64,000 nt of DNA from Spinacia oleracea. Lineage: Eukaryota > Streptophyta > Magnoliopsida > Caryophyllales > Amaranthaceae. The notes below the pieces were generated by a model, which worked only from the letters and a program-made list of their open reading frames with translations, was not told the DNA's origin and made no database searches. The stretch spans positions 128,982,385-129,046,384 of the forward strand of contig NC_079487.1 of assembly GCF_020520425.1 (NCBI RefSeq), in the 5' to 3' direction. A program made the position numbers and the translations under genes. Shown here in pieces: positions 24,001 through 36,327 of the stretch. Position 1 is the stretch's first letter. Each line of letters starts with the position of its first letter.

Positions 24001-25790
24001 TGCTAATTAATTTCATAACTTATCTTCGAAATCCTGTTGTATGATCTTGCCATGTGAAATCCACCTTTCTCTTAAGTGCTCATTAGTGTGGGATCTTTGC
24101 TCATGTTTTGTTATTTAAATGCATTAACCCTACATCTTATGTAATCAAGTTTTGCTAATCGCTTAAAATTTAGGCAAGTAACAGAGAAGGTCGATACACT
24201 CAATAGGCCCTAAAATCAACTCAAATACAAACACTTATTAAGGATGTTTTAGACATGTCGCTCCCTGTTAGTTGGCTAACTAGTAACTAAAAAAACGGGC
24301 CGTTGAAGGGTCTCCAACAGTGACTCAGAATCTTTTAACCTTAAAAAGCTAAAGGATTGAACACACTAATCTGGAATTTGATTGGTTTTATTTGTACTTC
24401 TGGTTCTGTAGTCCCCTGTTTCTGGTTGAAGATATATCAATGTTCCTCCTTATTTCTTTTTAGTGTAAACCCAACAGTGCAGAAGAAATGTTGTTCATTA
24501 AATTAGTGAATTGGGAACAGAAATAATTTGGTTTGATATATATATAAAAAAAAGGGAACTTTAAAAACCTAAATTATTAAGATAAAAAGGCCAATATGAT
24601 CTGAACTTTAAGACATATTCTTGCATGACACTCTGAACTGTCTGTCTTACTTGATTTCAGCCATGATTATGCCATGTTTTGCTTTGAGCTCACTCAATGA
24701 AAGCTTACTATTAGCAAATGGTCAAATTATATCAACTTCTTATTTTCTATGTTTGGTAAATTTTTCCTTTTCACATTCTCCTTTTTTCAAAAAGGCAGGC
24801 TAACATGCCACTATAACAGATAAAAAGACTAGACTGTGGAACCTCATAATTTGTACGGTATATTTCATTTGATTGCGCTCGTACTATATCTGTTCGAATT
24901 TAGTTGTCACGTTGTTATTTTCAAATTTCAATGGCCTAACCAACTGTCGCTTTGTAGGGGAAAGTTACATACTTTGTACGTTCAATCAGTTAAACCTCGG
25001 CACTAGCAGGGAATCTCTTGCAGGATTGATCATTCAACTTCATACGTTGCCCTATTCTTTTTGTGAGTATTCTGCCTTTTCTTTTCTGTATTTTCAAGTA
25101 AAACATTAGGTAAAAGCATTTAAGTCCATATTTGTTTGTGTTGGTTCTCTTTTGGTATAGTATTGTCATTGTTATACCAATACAATGATCTTTTACCTTG
25201 AATTTGAGGGGGACAATCTTGATAGAAATCTTGTTAAATGCAGGCAAAATTAGATGAAAATGCATCATTTTCCACTAATAAGTACTCTTAACAACTTTTG
25301 TTTGAGGGTGTAATAGCGGCCTTAAATCAAATCGAGTTCCGCCGAAGTTGCGAGACTTTAAGGAAAAGGTTAAACAAACATATTGATAACAAACCCTTAG
25401 ATGCCTAATGATACTCCTAACAAACATACATTAGACATCAGTTGCATCTTTGCTTTAATTTGTGTTAAAAGCCACAACCATATTAAACCATGCAATACTC
25501 ATAATTATTACTCGTATATATGGAGTAGCATGCTAATAATATTGGTACCACATGCATGATTATCTTAGAAAACATAAAACTAAAATATTAAAAAAATAAG
25601 GTAGATGAGAAAGGCAAATTAAAATGTTAATTTTTTTTTTTTGCATAATGACCAAAAACTACCAATACGGTATCCCGTAAAACCGGTAATCACGAAGCAT
25701 CAAGTGGATCCCACTGAATTACCCAAATCAAAAAAGTGGGTCCCATTTAATTTATAGTTTAATCACGCCATTTAACCCGGCTTTTACCTC
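18045..25790. other. Long intergenic region upstream of the pectate lyase gene
   Basis: About 7.7 kb, AT-rich, with no recognised gene. Open frames here are short and lack conserved motifs or plausible splice partners. A few MITE-like fragments (for example 21160-21560) are too decayed to delimit. The distal end presumably contains the pectate lyase promoter. Confidence 0.5.
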
Positions 25791-25792
25791 TT

Positions 25793-25800
25793 TATATAAT
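25793..25800 (+). promoter_or_regulatory. TATA box of the pectate lyase gene
   Basis: TATATAAT lies about 125 bp before the pectate lyase ATG. It is followed by a pyrimidine-rich leader (ttcttccctctctttctctc) typical of a plant 5' UTR. Its position suits a transcription start near 25825-25830. Confidence 0.7.
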
Positions 25801-25924
25801 CTCCCCATTCCCTCCCATTTCATCATCCAAAACTAACTAACATACACTTCAAACTTCTTCCCTCTCTTTCTCTCTCCTTCTCCTTTACACACAAATTGCA
25901 CAAAGTTAAGTGAAGTGCTAAAAA

Positions 25925-28284
25925 ATGGCTAGATATGCAATGTTAATCTTCTTCTTCTTCTTCTTAATTACTTTGTTAGCCCCTACCTTTGTTCTTTCTT
26001 CAACAGCAGTTGTCCCTGACCCTGAACTTGTGGTACATGAGGTACATAGGTAGGTGCATTCTTATGGCTCCCACTTCTTCGAGTTCAATTAATTCGAGTT
26101 CCCGGGTTTCGGGAATTTTTTAATAAATCCGGGTACATATTTTGTCAGATTCATTTACTATGTAGTACATTCGTCCAAATATATTGTCACATTGTCCGTT
26201 CACAATGTTCTGTATATATATGTGACCATTAATTCCGGACAGAGGAAGTAATAAAATGATTCTTTTGGATATATTAAGGCTTTTAACTTTTGAGTAGTCT
26301 TGTACATAACAGTTATGTTTTGAGCTAATGTGGTTGCATGTTTTCCCCTGTTTATGCAGGAGTATCAATGAGTCCATTGCTAGGAGGAACTTGGGCTACC
26401 TTTCATGTGGAACAGGAAACCCCATTGATGATTGTTGGAGGTGTGACCCGAACTGGCACGACAACCGCCAACGGCTAGCCGATTGTGCAATCGGGTTCGG
26501 TAAGAATGCAATCGGAGGCAAAAACGGGCGCATTTACGTGGTGACAGACTCGGGTGATGATAACCCGGTTAACCCAAAACCCGGGACCCTTAGGTATGCT
26601 GTGGTCCAAGATGAGCCATTATGGATCATATTCGAAAGAGATATGGTAATCAGATTAAAAGAAGAGTTGATCATGAACTCCTTCAAAACAATTGATGGAA
26701 GAGGAGCTAGTGTCCACATTGCAGGTGGGCCATGCATCACCATACAATACGTGACTAATATCATCATACATGGTATCAATGTACATGATTGTAAGCAAGG
26801 TGGGAATGCTATGGTACGGAGCAACCCTCACCACTACGGATGGCGGACGATATCGGACGGTGACGGTGTGTCCCTCTTTGGTGCTAGCCATGTTTGGGTT
26901 GACCATGTTTCGTTGTCAAATTGTATGGATGGGTTGATTGATGCTATCATGGGTTCGACCGCCATCACTATTTCTAACAATTATATGACTCACCATGACA
27001 AGGTTATGTTGTTGGGACATAGTGATTCATACACTGATGACAAGAATATGCAAGCTACCATTGCTTTTAATCACTTTGGTGAAGGTCTTGTTCAAAGGAT
27101 GCCAAGGTAATTATCTTTAATTAATCCCGTTTAATTCTTGGGTTTGTTGTCAACATTATCAAGATTTTGGCTCATTTGATGAAATAATTTTGGGGGTAAT
27201 GATTTATAATGTTATATAATGCTTAAACAGGGGAAATGTGTTGCATACATATAGAACAAGTTTATAATTTTTTCCCTGCAAAGTTTCCATTTTTATTTAA
27301 AATAACTAAACTCAAAATTTTAACTATTACCATGTTAATGATCTTATTAAAGTAATTAAAGAGCTTATCTTTTCAGCCTTTGTGTATGTGTGTGTGTTAG
27401 TGTGTTTGACTGTTTTCTTTTACTCACTTTCCCCCTTTTCTTCATTTCCAACATGATAGAATGAAAAAGAGAGAAATGTTTTTTACCAAACTAATGGGAA
27501 TACTTTGATAAAGGCCAAGTTAATCACACCAGTTTATTGATTTTGACACACTTTTAAGTGAGTAGATCACAGAAAACTGTACTCTCATATGTTGTCACCG
27601 GATGTGCAAAAATCACTTTCATAAAAATTAGTGTGATCCCTGGTTATAATTTGCTCTTTTGGACTTTTTTCCATGCTTTATAACACTAGTGATGTCAAAA
27701 GTGGGGCAAACTAAAGTTGAATTTGATTGTAACAATTGCAGATGTAGACATGGTTACTTCCATGTGGTAAACAATGACTACACCCATTGGGAAATGTATG
27801 CCATAGGTGGAAGTGCTAACCCTACCATCAACAGCCAAGGCAACAGATTTTTGGCCCCTGATAGAAGGTTTAGCAAAGAGGTAACATCCCAATTTCATTC
27901 TTTCCGTAACGTTTTGTTACCTAAAAGTCGTTACATACAAGTCCCGCGGTCTTAGAACACCTCAATGAGGTGCATTTTAACTTTTAAGCATATCGCGGTA
28001 ATATGTTTGACACTCCTATATGTATGAGCTATCCATGTAAACTTCGGCGTTACATTTTTTAGGTGACTAAACACGAGGATGCACCAGAAGATGAATGGAA
28101 GAATTGGAATTGGAGGTCAGAAGGTGACCTAATGCTCAATGGTGCATTTTTTACGCCATCGGGTGCTGGTGCTTCAGCAAGCTATGCAAGGGCCTCAAGT
28201 TTGGGAGCTAGGCCATCTACCCTTGTTGGCTCAATTACTTCTACTGCCGGTGCACTTAATTGCAGGAAGGGATCTCGTTGCTGA
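25925..28284 (+). CDS. Pectate lyase (PL1 family), secreted
   Basis: Four exons, 25925-26049, 26360-27106, 27742-27880 and 28063-28284, give 410 residues plus TGA with in-phase GT-AG junctions. The enzyme cleaves alpha-1,4-galacturonan in the cell wall by Ca2+-dependent beta-elimination. An N-terminal signal peptide is clear ([19 protein letters not shown]). The parallel beta-helix core carries [16 protein letters not shown] around residues 221-236, with acidic Ca2+-binding positions. [29 protein letters not shown] and [20 protein letters not shown] follow; RMPR at 288-291 probably includes the catalytic Arg. [16 protein letters not shown] and [16 protein letters not shown] complete the conserved plant PLL set, and the C-terminus is Cys-containing and basic (CRKGSRC). 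Length and motifs are complete, so it should be active. Which Arabidopsis PLL it matches cannot be settled here. Confidence 0.96.
26168..26248. mobile_element. Short Stowaway-like MITE in pectate lyase intron 1
   Basis: An 81-bp inverted-repeat element (cattcgtcc... and ...ggacagaggaag) flanked by TA on both sides. Inner ATTGTCACA is mirrored by TGTGACCAT. It lies wholly within the first intron. Confidence 0.6.
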
Positions 28285-30232
28285 TCTTTAATAACTTTAA
28301 TTATCTGATTAATTCATAGGAAATTTTTATTGAAGGGAGTGGGATTAATTTATAATTTCAGGGAAGAAACCTAAAATAATTCTATAGTTTCTTCCTGATT
28401 TTATTTTTTTACCTTTTGACTTTTTACCTTTGTCTCCTCTCTTTTTTTTGTTTTTCTTTTCTTTTACTTTGTTTGTTTTCTTTTGACTGTCTTGTTCTCA
28501 GTTTGTTTTTGTTTTTGTTTTTTGGGTTGACCCAAGAAATTACAACCTCTGGCTGTTACTCTAAACCAATCATTTGAATTGTAAGGTTAGAGCTAACAAG
28601 TGCAGATGTGTTGATAATATAAGTTAATGATATAATACTAGATTGTTACACTTTTTTTTAAGTACCACAAATCTACAATGGCTATATGTTTAGCTCTATT
28701 TTTCTATGATCTAGTTTTGCATTTTATTATAATAGCAGTTGTGCATTAAAAAATGTGCGCAAATCCTATGATCTTGAGGTGCAAAAAACATCTAATCCCG
28801 AGTTGATAAGATGTTTGTAGTTGTACACAAAGTATTATTCATTTGGCATTTGCATTTTAGTGTCAACTTTACCAAATAACATAGGATCACTTACTCACCT
28901 AACAGTTAACACACACCTATAGAATATACTTTCAATCTCTTTCAATGATCATAAATCAATGGAGCTAATGTGGTAAGCTTTGAGGTGAAGACATATTTTT
29001 TTTCTTTCTAATCACCATTCCTTTTTATAAGAGCATTTCGGTAGTTGGATCTGGACTTTTGGTTTCTCCCTTTCTAGCCTCTACTCTAGGAGTAATTCCT
29101 AATTCAAGCCTACTACTACAAGTAATTCACACTTTTACCATAAAAGAAAAGTTGGAGTAGTTTGATAAAATTATCTTAATTTTCCATCAGCCAATTAGTA
29201 CGTTGATTATATATACATAGTATATATATTTATTTATTTTGGTAGGTAAAAAGAAGGATCTAATTAAACTAAAATTTATCTCATGTTAGCTAGCTCTATC
29301 ACATAAGTAAAAAACGCTTGAACTGCTCCTAAACATAATGCATCTGATGGGGCTCAACATTACAATAAGAATATGTTTCTCAAGGCATTACATTAAAGGA
29401 ACAAGTTTTGAGTTTTTTTAATAAAGAAATTGCGATTAATCAACTTGTTCAGGGCTTCGACTATATTATAAAAAATTAGAGAAAAATAAATAAAAAATAA
29501 AAGGCAAATAAGTTAACATAGGGGCAACATTTCACTCTCCTTAGTTAGGGCATATACCACAATGGAAAGCTTAAGGTAAAAGCATTAATTAAAGTCCCCA
29601 AAATTAGGTTTGGAATTTGACAAGAAAAGGGAGGAAATATAGCACATGCCTCTCTTTGTCTATCTTCTTTTCATGTAACTGTTATTTCCAACTAACATAC
29701 CTGTCCACCTCTTTGCCATCATTTTGTGCTTTTTAACCATCCACTTCACCATTTTATAAATAAGTAAACTCCCTTTTCTTCTTGATTTGGGAGCATTTTG
29801 TTCCAAAAAACTTCGATATGCCCATAATATGCAGTGAGGTTTACTGCAAACATAACAATAATTAATATTGGGAAAGATTTACAGTTTAATAACATTAATT
29901 AACAGTTCAAATCGGATTATTTCATGTTCGAACGTATATAAAGTTGTTAAAAGTTGCTCAATATAACTAACGACACTTTAAAAGTGAGCATTCTATATTT
30001 TCATATTCCTAGCCCTTTACAATTTTTTTTTCTTTTGGCAAGAAGCCCTTTACAATTCTCTTGACTCGTATGGACGTTAGATTGAAGGAATCAATGGGTC
30101 AAGTCAAAACAATATCATCCACATACCTAACAATGTACGTACAAAAATAAAGCTGAAATTAAAGGAATATGTCATACATAGTCTTAAACAAGAAAGTTTA
30201 TCATGAGCAAGTACTATAGATAAGTAAGAACT
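28285..30232. other. Pectate lyase 3' UTR and intergenic DNA
   Basis: The first ~350 bp, T-rich with several aataat-like signals, are likely 3' UTR. I see no further gene or delimitable element up to the next MITE. Confidence 0.5.
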
Positions 30233-30489
30233 CCATCCGTTTCTTAATACTCGCACCGTTTTGATTGAACATGTTTGTCAATACATAACTTTGACCACTA
30301 ATAACTTTAACTATATATTATAAAAACTTACAAAATATTAATATTTTGAAAATATATATTAAGATGAAACCAACAATATATTATATACTAACATTTGTTT
30401 TCATATACTAGAAATAATATAGGATCAAATTGAATTATGTGAATGGTGCAAAAAGTCAAAACGGTGCGAGTATTAAAGGACAGAGGGAA
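30233..30489. mobile_element. Stowaway MITE, CTCCATCCGT subfamily
   Basis: Ends ctccatccgtttcttaatac and ...gtattaaaggacagagggaa are complementary, with inner motif CTCGCACCGTTTT mirrored as AAAACGGTGCGAG-like. The right flank is TA. Same subfamily as 31549-31820, only about 1.1 kb away. Confidence 0.85.
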
Positions 30490-31033
30490 TACTAATGTAG
30501 TACATGCAGTGAAGTAATAATACTAGTACATGCAGTGAAGTAATAATACGAAGTAATAATAAATGTACTTTAACTTCGAAACAACATTACCACTACGTAC
30601 GATATCTGCGTAGTTGGGCTGCTTAACCTGTTATAGGTGATGGTTTAGTAGAGTCCCTTCTTCAAATCTAATACGGAGTAAAAAAATACATTGTATATTA
30701 ATTTGAAAAGCACACTACGTATTAGTATTGGGTATCATCTCTATTCTTTAAGGGTTCATCATGAGGTCATTTTCGTAATGCCCTTTTGGTGTTCCCTTAA
30801 TTATAGAATCGTCTAAAATTCTCTCCATAACTTCATCATCAAATTGAATTAATTAAAAAAGTTGAATGTTTTATGACATTGAATTAAATTATTTCAAAGC
30901 TGATTATTTAATGCAAATCACCAATTAAGAAAGCCTAATGCAAATCTAGATTAAATCATTTAATCTCTAAAAAGACATAAAAAAAATTAGTCAATCAAGT
31001 TTAATACTATCTTACCAAATATATTAACATTAA

Positions 31034-31467
31034 CATAAACTTTTGTGTAAGACCACCTAATGGTTAGACCACTTTTATGGTACTAACTAAACTAGTGTAA
31101 AACATAACTAAAAGTAATAAAATCATAACTAATTGAATAACAAAATAGTTAAGGTATAAAGACAAATAGTGAAATTTATGAGTCGAATAGTATTATTTTT
31201 TTAACAAACTTATTATTAACTAAAACTCATAAAATCTTAACTAATTGATCTCATTGCTTAACTAATCAGTTTCATTTTTAACTAATTGGTTCAGTGCTTA
31301 ACTAATTGGCTCGATTGCATAACTAATTGGTTTCGTTGCTTACTAATTGAATTTCAGATTTAACTAATTGGTTTCAGTGGTTAACTAATTAGTTGAAGTG
31401 CATAAATAATTGGTTTCAGTGCATAAAAGTGGTTTAACCATTAGACCGTCTTTCCTAAAAATTTGTA
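31034..31467. mobile_element. Small Mutator-like element with internal minisatellite
   Basis: Perfect 9-bp target duplication TAACATTAA (31025-31033 and 31468-31476). Ends CATAAACTTTTGTGTAAG and, reversed, TACAAATTTTTAGGAAAG, are followed by a shared ATGGTTARACCACTTTTATG stretch. The interior 31235-31415 is a 20-21 bp minisatellite around TTAACTAATTGGTTTCAGTG. Ends and interior match element A at 47477-51827, so this is a 434-bp deletion derivative of the same family. Confidence 0.85.
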
Positions 31468-31548
31468 TAACATTAATTGAAAAATAGTTAGTCAATCAAT
31501 TTAACCACAACAGACAAAACGTCAAAAAAACAAAGTCACAATCAAATA

Positions 31549-31820
31549 CTCCATCCGTCCCTTAATACTCGCACCGTTTTGACTAGACACGCTTGCCAAT
31601 GCACAATTTGACCACTAATATCTTCAATTATATAATATAAAAACTTATAAAAATATAATATTTTGAAAATATATATTAAGATGAAGCCAACAACATATTA
31701 TATACTAAGATTTGTTTTCATATACTAGAAATAAAATAGGGTCAAAGTGAATTATGTGAACAGTGCAAAAAGTTAAAACGGTGCGAGTATTAAGGACCAG
31801 AGGGCAGAGGGCAGAGGGAG
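31549..31820. mobile_element. Stowaway MITE with expanded right end
   Basis: TA-flanked copy of the CTCCATCCGTCCC subfamily. The right end carries the heptamer gcagagg repeated, giving cagagggcagagggcagagg before the terminal gag. The left end has a single unit. Confidence 0.88.
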
Positions 31821-33432
31821 TAATTTTTTAGTAGTACAACACTACAAGTCTACAACGTTAAAAAAAACACAATTATTCAATTTTCATTTTATGATTAAAA
31901 CACAATTATTCTAGTAGACTAATATGTACACAAAGTAGATGTATACAAAGGTTTGAACTCGGTCCAATGGAGCTGAAGAAGATCGAGGACATGCGCACTT
32001 AAATCGAAGAAAATCACATGTATTATTGAGACTTGAGAGGGTCGTTATTCTTTTTTCCAAGCTAGCCATTGTGGTTTGTGGATTTGTGTCAAACAAACTT
32101 ATCAATTTAACCCGTGATTAATGGATTTACCAAGCTTGGGAGTTGGGTGGGTCCCTTCTTTTCCATCTTTTCATCATCATTCATCATGTACTACAACTAC
32201 TACAAGAGTTTCTCATCAAATAAATATTCTTTAAAAATATAGGAGAGGGAAAAATAAAATTAGGTCATGACCAAATCATATAGTATCGTCATCCTTTGAT
32301 ATTTCAAGTCCATCCAACAGTCAAACCTACTAGCTAGTCCGTCAAAAAAAATTATACGAAGTATATAATGTCACTGTCAAATTTGATACATTTCAAATTG
32401 TAATTATAGAAATAAAGTTGAGATTGGACCTGACCGGATCAGCCCATCAAAGCACTGAAAAATTCTAGCGCATTACGGGCTCAATGTGATGCACAACCAC
32501 AATCATGCATCTGAATTTCCCTGTTTGACAATGAGCGAGGAGTTGTTAGCTCAGCTGTAGGCATGTTGCGGATTGTATTACCAGTTTTGACTAATAGTTT
32601 TTATTTGTGTTGTTAACGGGCTAATTTCTCATTATCTCAATTTAGACCTAAGTAAAACGATATGATGCTCTATTCACCTTATTTCTGTATACCTTAGAAA
32701 AAATAAATTCAGTTAAATTTAGATAAGTTCAAATACGTGGAAATTGAGTGAGTGAAACACTCCCCTATTTGTGTATATCACAATTTTTTGAGGGAATTGG
32801 AGGAGGACCCTGTTATTTTAAAAAAAAATGTCCTAGTTACATAGGGCAAGGCTTCGGAATAGGAAACTAAAACATAAGACGAATTCCCACCTCGAGTGAC
32901 AATATTGATAAGATTCAAATTTGTGGTACTCCGTATTTAAAATCACAAGGTAAAAGTCGTGCCACTTTGACAAACTACTTACTCATATCTTATGCATTAC
33001 AGGTGGGGAAGGAGCTAAATGTCTTATTAAAAGTAATTGAAATAGTAACATTGTACATAAAACTCAAACTAAATTGTAGATTGAGAATTGAAGATGGCTA
33101 TAATACAACAAATTGAAGAAATTGTGAAAAATGGTTTAAGGTACAAAATAAAGAAGCCTAAATGAAAGTAGTTAAGGACACACCATGTGGGCAAGGGCAA
33201 CCCCAAAACTTTTACCAATCTTTGCGAAACATAAAACATTTATTTGGACTTTGGAGCACTCTAATGTCTTTATTTGTAAAATGCATGCATGGTTGAGCAT
33301 GATATACAAACAATCATGATTTTATGCACGGATTATATTTTAGATTGTTCTTAATTTGCTCGACATTACATGGCATTATCATGATTTTATTTCTACAATA
33401 CTGTCTACAATGCACGTATGATCATTTTAATA
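31821..33432. other. Intergenic DNA, nothing recognised
   Basis: AT-rich, with only short meaningless frames. No transposon boundary or RNA gene was identified. Confidence 0.5.
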
Positions 33433-33691
33433 CTTCCTCCGTTTTTTAATACTCGCAACGTTTGTTAGTTTCACGCATGCCAATGCACAACTTTGATCAT
33501 TTATATCTTAAATTCTCTTTATGCAAAAATTATAAAAAGTTGATATTTTAAAAATACACATTGAGACGAATCTAACAAGATTCCACATGACTATGTTTTA
33601 TCTTATACAAAAAACACTACGAAAAGTCAAAGTAGATTATATGAATAGTGGCAAAAGTCTAAACGTTGCGAGTATTAAAAGACGGAGGAAA
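33433..33691. mobile_element. Stowaway MITE, CTTCCTCCGTT family (inverted copy)
   Basis: TA-flanked 259-bp element with ends cttcctccgttttttaatac and its complement. It is essentially the reverse complement of the copy at 14779-15037, including the CGCAACGTTTG inner motif, and both are the same length. Confidence 0.93.
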
Positions 33692-33788
33692 TACTACAGT
33701 ATTTATCGATTACATGATTATATTATCTCGCTCCGAAAAATGATACGTTGATTAATCGATCATGGGAGGGGCAAGTCATAGTCCTAAC

Positions 33789-34247
33789 CAGGGGTGAAAG
33801 TTTGGTAGGAAAAAACCGAAAACCGAACCGAATTGAACCGAGTAAAAAAAATCGGTTCGCTCTTTTCTTCTATTCGCTTCGGTTTGGACTGAGATTTAAA
33901 AACAAAAAAATTGGTTTTATGGTTTGGATTGGACTGAAAAGTCTGAAAACGAATAAACCGAACTAAAATCGAATAAGCAGGTACAGTAACTTAGGCCTAA
34001 TTCTTATGGTTTAAACAGATAGAAAATTATAACAAGGCCCAAAAATTGGCTAAAAATAGGCCCCAAATAGGCCAAAATGAAAGGCCCATGAAAACTCGAT
34101 TTTATGGTTTGGATTGGACTGAAAAATTTAAAATCGGCTTTGGTTTGGTTTGGTTTGGATTAAAAGGTTATTTGGTTTGGATTTAGTTTCAAAAAATGAA
34201 AATAGAATTATTTCGGTTTGGACCCAAAAATTGAACTTTCACCCCTA
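33789..34247. mobile_element. Non-autonomous Ac-like hAT element
   Basis: Perfect 8-bp duplication GTCCTAAC (33781-33788 and 34248-34255) flanks a 459-bp element. It begins CAGGGGTGAAAGTT and ends with the complement of TAGGGGTGAAAGTT. The C/T mismatch at the first base and the sequence resemble the maize Ac ends. Subterminal AACCGAACCG and CGGTTTGG motifs recur. No transposase is present. Confidence 0.92.
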
Positions 34248-34565
34248 GTCCTAACTAGACCTAGTTATTGGGCAAGAAGATACTTATAGATACTCCCTTC
34301 TACTTTTGGCATGTCATGGTGGTCACTTCTAATTATATTAATCTTTGGCCTTGTTTGGCAAATGGCTTTTTGCTGGCTTTTTGGTTGGCTGTTGGCTGTT
34401 GGCTTTTTAATCTGGTCAAACAGCCAAAAAATATGTTTGGTAACTGGCTTTTTAGCTTGCTGAAAAGCCAGCTTTTCCGCCAAAAATGAAAAGCTAGTAA
34501 CACTAGCTTTTTGGAGTTGGCTTTTGGCTTTTCACTATCTAAATTACTTTTTTGTCCTTGTTTTT

Positions 34566-35608
34566 TACTAATTAACTAATAATTAATAATCAATAATTAA
34601 TAATTAATAATTAATAATTAATAATCAATAATGAATAATTAATAATTAATAATAATTAATAATTAATAATTAATAATTAATAATTAATAATTAATAATTA
34701 ATAATTAATAATTAATAATTAATAATTAATAATTAATAATTAATAATTAATAATTAATAATTAATAATTAATAATTAATAATATAATTAATAATTAATAA
34801 TTAATAATTAATAATTAATAATTAATAATTAATAATGAATAATTAATAATTAATAATGAATAATTAATAATTAATAATTAATAATAATAATAATAATTAA
34901 TAATTAATAATCAATAATTAATAATTAATAATCAATAATTAATAATCAATAATTAATAATTAATAATCTAATAATTAATAATTAATAATAATAATTAATA
35001 ATTAATAATTAATAATTAATAATTAATAATTAATAATTAATAATTAATAATTAATAATTAATAATAATAATTAATAATTAATAATTAATAATTAATAATT
35101 AATAATTAATAATTAATAATTAATAATTAATAATTAATAATTAATAATTAATAATATATAATAATAATTAATAATTAATAATTAATAATTAATAATTAAT
35201 AATTAATAATTAATAATTAATAATTAATAATTAATAATTAATAATTAATAATTAATAATAATAATTAATAATTAATAATTAATAATTAATAATTAATAAT
35301 TAATAATTAATAATTAATAATTAATAATTAATAATTAATAATTAATAATTAATAATTAATAATTAATAATTAATAATTAATAATTAATAATTAATAATTA
35401 ATAATTAATAATTAATAATTAATAATTAATAATTAATAATTAATAATTATAATTAATAATTAATAATTAATAATTAATAATTAATAATTAATAATTAATA
35501 ATGAATAATTAATAATTAATAATTAATAATTAATAATTAATAATTAATAATTAATAATTAATAATTAATAATTAATAATTAATAATTAATAATTAATAAT
35601 TAATAATT
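34566..35608 (+). repeat. (AATAATT)n heptanucleotide array, about 1 kb
   Basis: Roughly 145-150 copies of a 7-bp unit AATAATT with scattered variants (gaataatt, tcaataatt and unit-length slips such as ataataataat). It sits inside the 34347-36134 element. Confidence 0.95.
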
Positions 35609-35826
35609 ACGGAGTATTAATTAATGAATATTAACTAAAAGTGAATAATTAATTAATAATTAATCATTTATTATTAATGATTAATTAATAATTAATAATT
35701 AATAATTATTATTAATTTAATTATTATTAATTATTAATTATTAATTATTAATTATTAATCATTAATCATTAATCATTGATTATTTATTATTAGTTATTAA
35801 TTATTACTCCGTAATTATTAATTAAA
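35600..35826. repeat. Inverted repeat at the end of the heptanucleotide array
   Basis: taataattacggagtatt at about 35600-35617 is mirrored by attactccgtaattatta at about 35803-35820. Between them the strand sense of the repeat flips from AATAATT to AATTATT, giving a foldback structure. Confidence 0.8.
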
Positions 35827-36327
35827 ATAATAATTTATTAATAATATTGCATAAAGTAATTTATGTTTAATTTATATTTTATTTATTTGTAATTACGTTT
35901 TACTCCGTACACAATACACAGTATGTATTGAAAAATGAATAAAAGACATTAAATGTCCTTAAATATCATTTTACATAGCTACAGCCAACAGCCAACAACT
36001 GATTTTACCAAACATATTTGTAACCAATCCATAGTCAAACAGCCAACAAAAGCAGCCAACTTGAACAGCCAGTCAAACTAGCCAAGTAAAACAGCCGACA
36101 GCCAACAGCCAACAGCCAATTGCCAAACAGGGCCTTTATCTCCTTCTTATGGTCCCCGCACTTGCTCACATCATATTTTTGCTACAATAAATAATTCACT
36201 CACTATCAATTTTTTACAATAAACAATAACTCAATATCCCACATTTATTTTATTTTGATAAATTAAACTCACTCTCTTAAAATTACATGCCGGTCAAATT
36301 GTATCTTTCAATTAAATACAAAGAGAG

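Larger units (their letters stand above)
34347..36134. mobile_element. PIF/Harbinger-like foldback element, 1.8 kb
   Basis: Ends GGCCTTGTTTGGCAAATGGC and, reversed, GGCCCTGTTTGGCAATTGGC, flanked by TTT (34344-34346 and 36135-36137). Subterminal GGCTGTTGGCTGTTGGCT repeats occur at both ends. The interior is dominated by a heptanucleotide array and a large inverted repeat, with no coding sequence. A 3-bp flank fits PIF/Harbinger, although TTT is not the usual TWA, so the superfamily is tentative. Confidence 0.65.
34293..36327. mobile_element. Stowaway MITE split by a later insertion
   Basis: Left end CTCCCTTCTACTTTTGG after TA at 34291-34292, and right end ...CAAAGAGAG before TA at 36328-36329. 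Removing the insert at 34347-36134 leaves a MITE of about 250 bp. The ends match only approximately, so it is older than its guest. Confidence 0.6.

Noticed and set aside
31235-31415. CRISPR-like regular repeat array
   Set aside because: Units are contiguous, degenerate 20-21 bp minisatellite repeats without spacers, inside a plant transposon.
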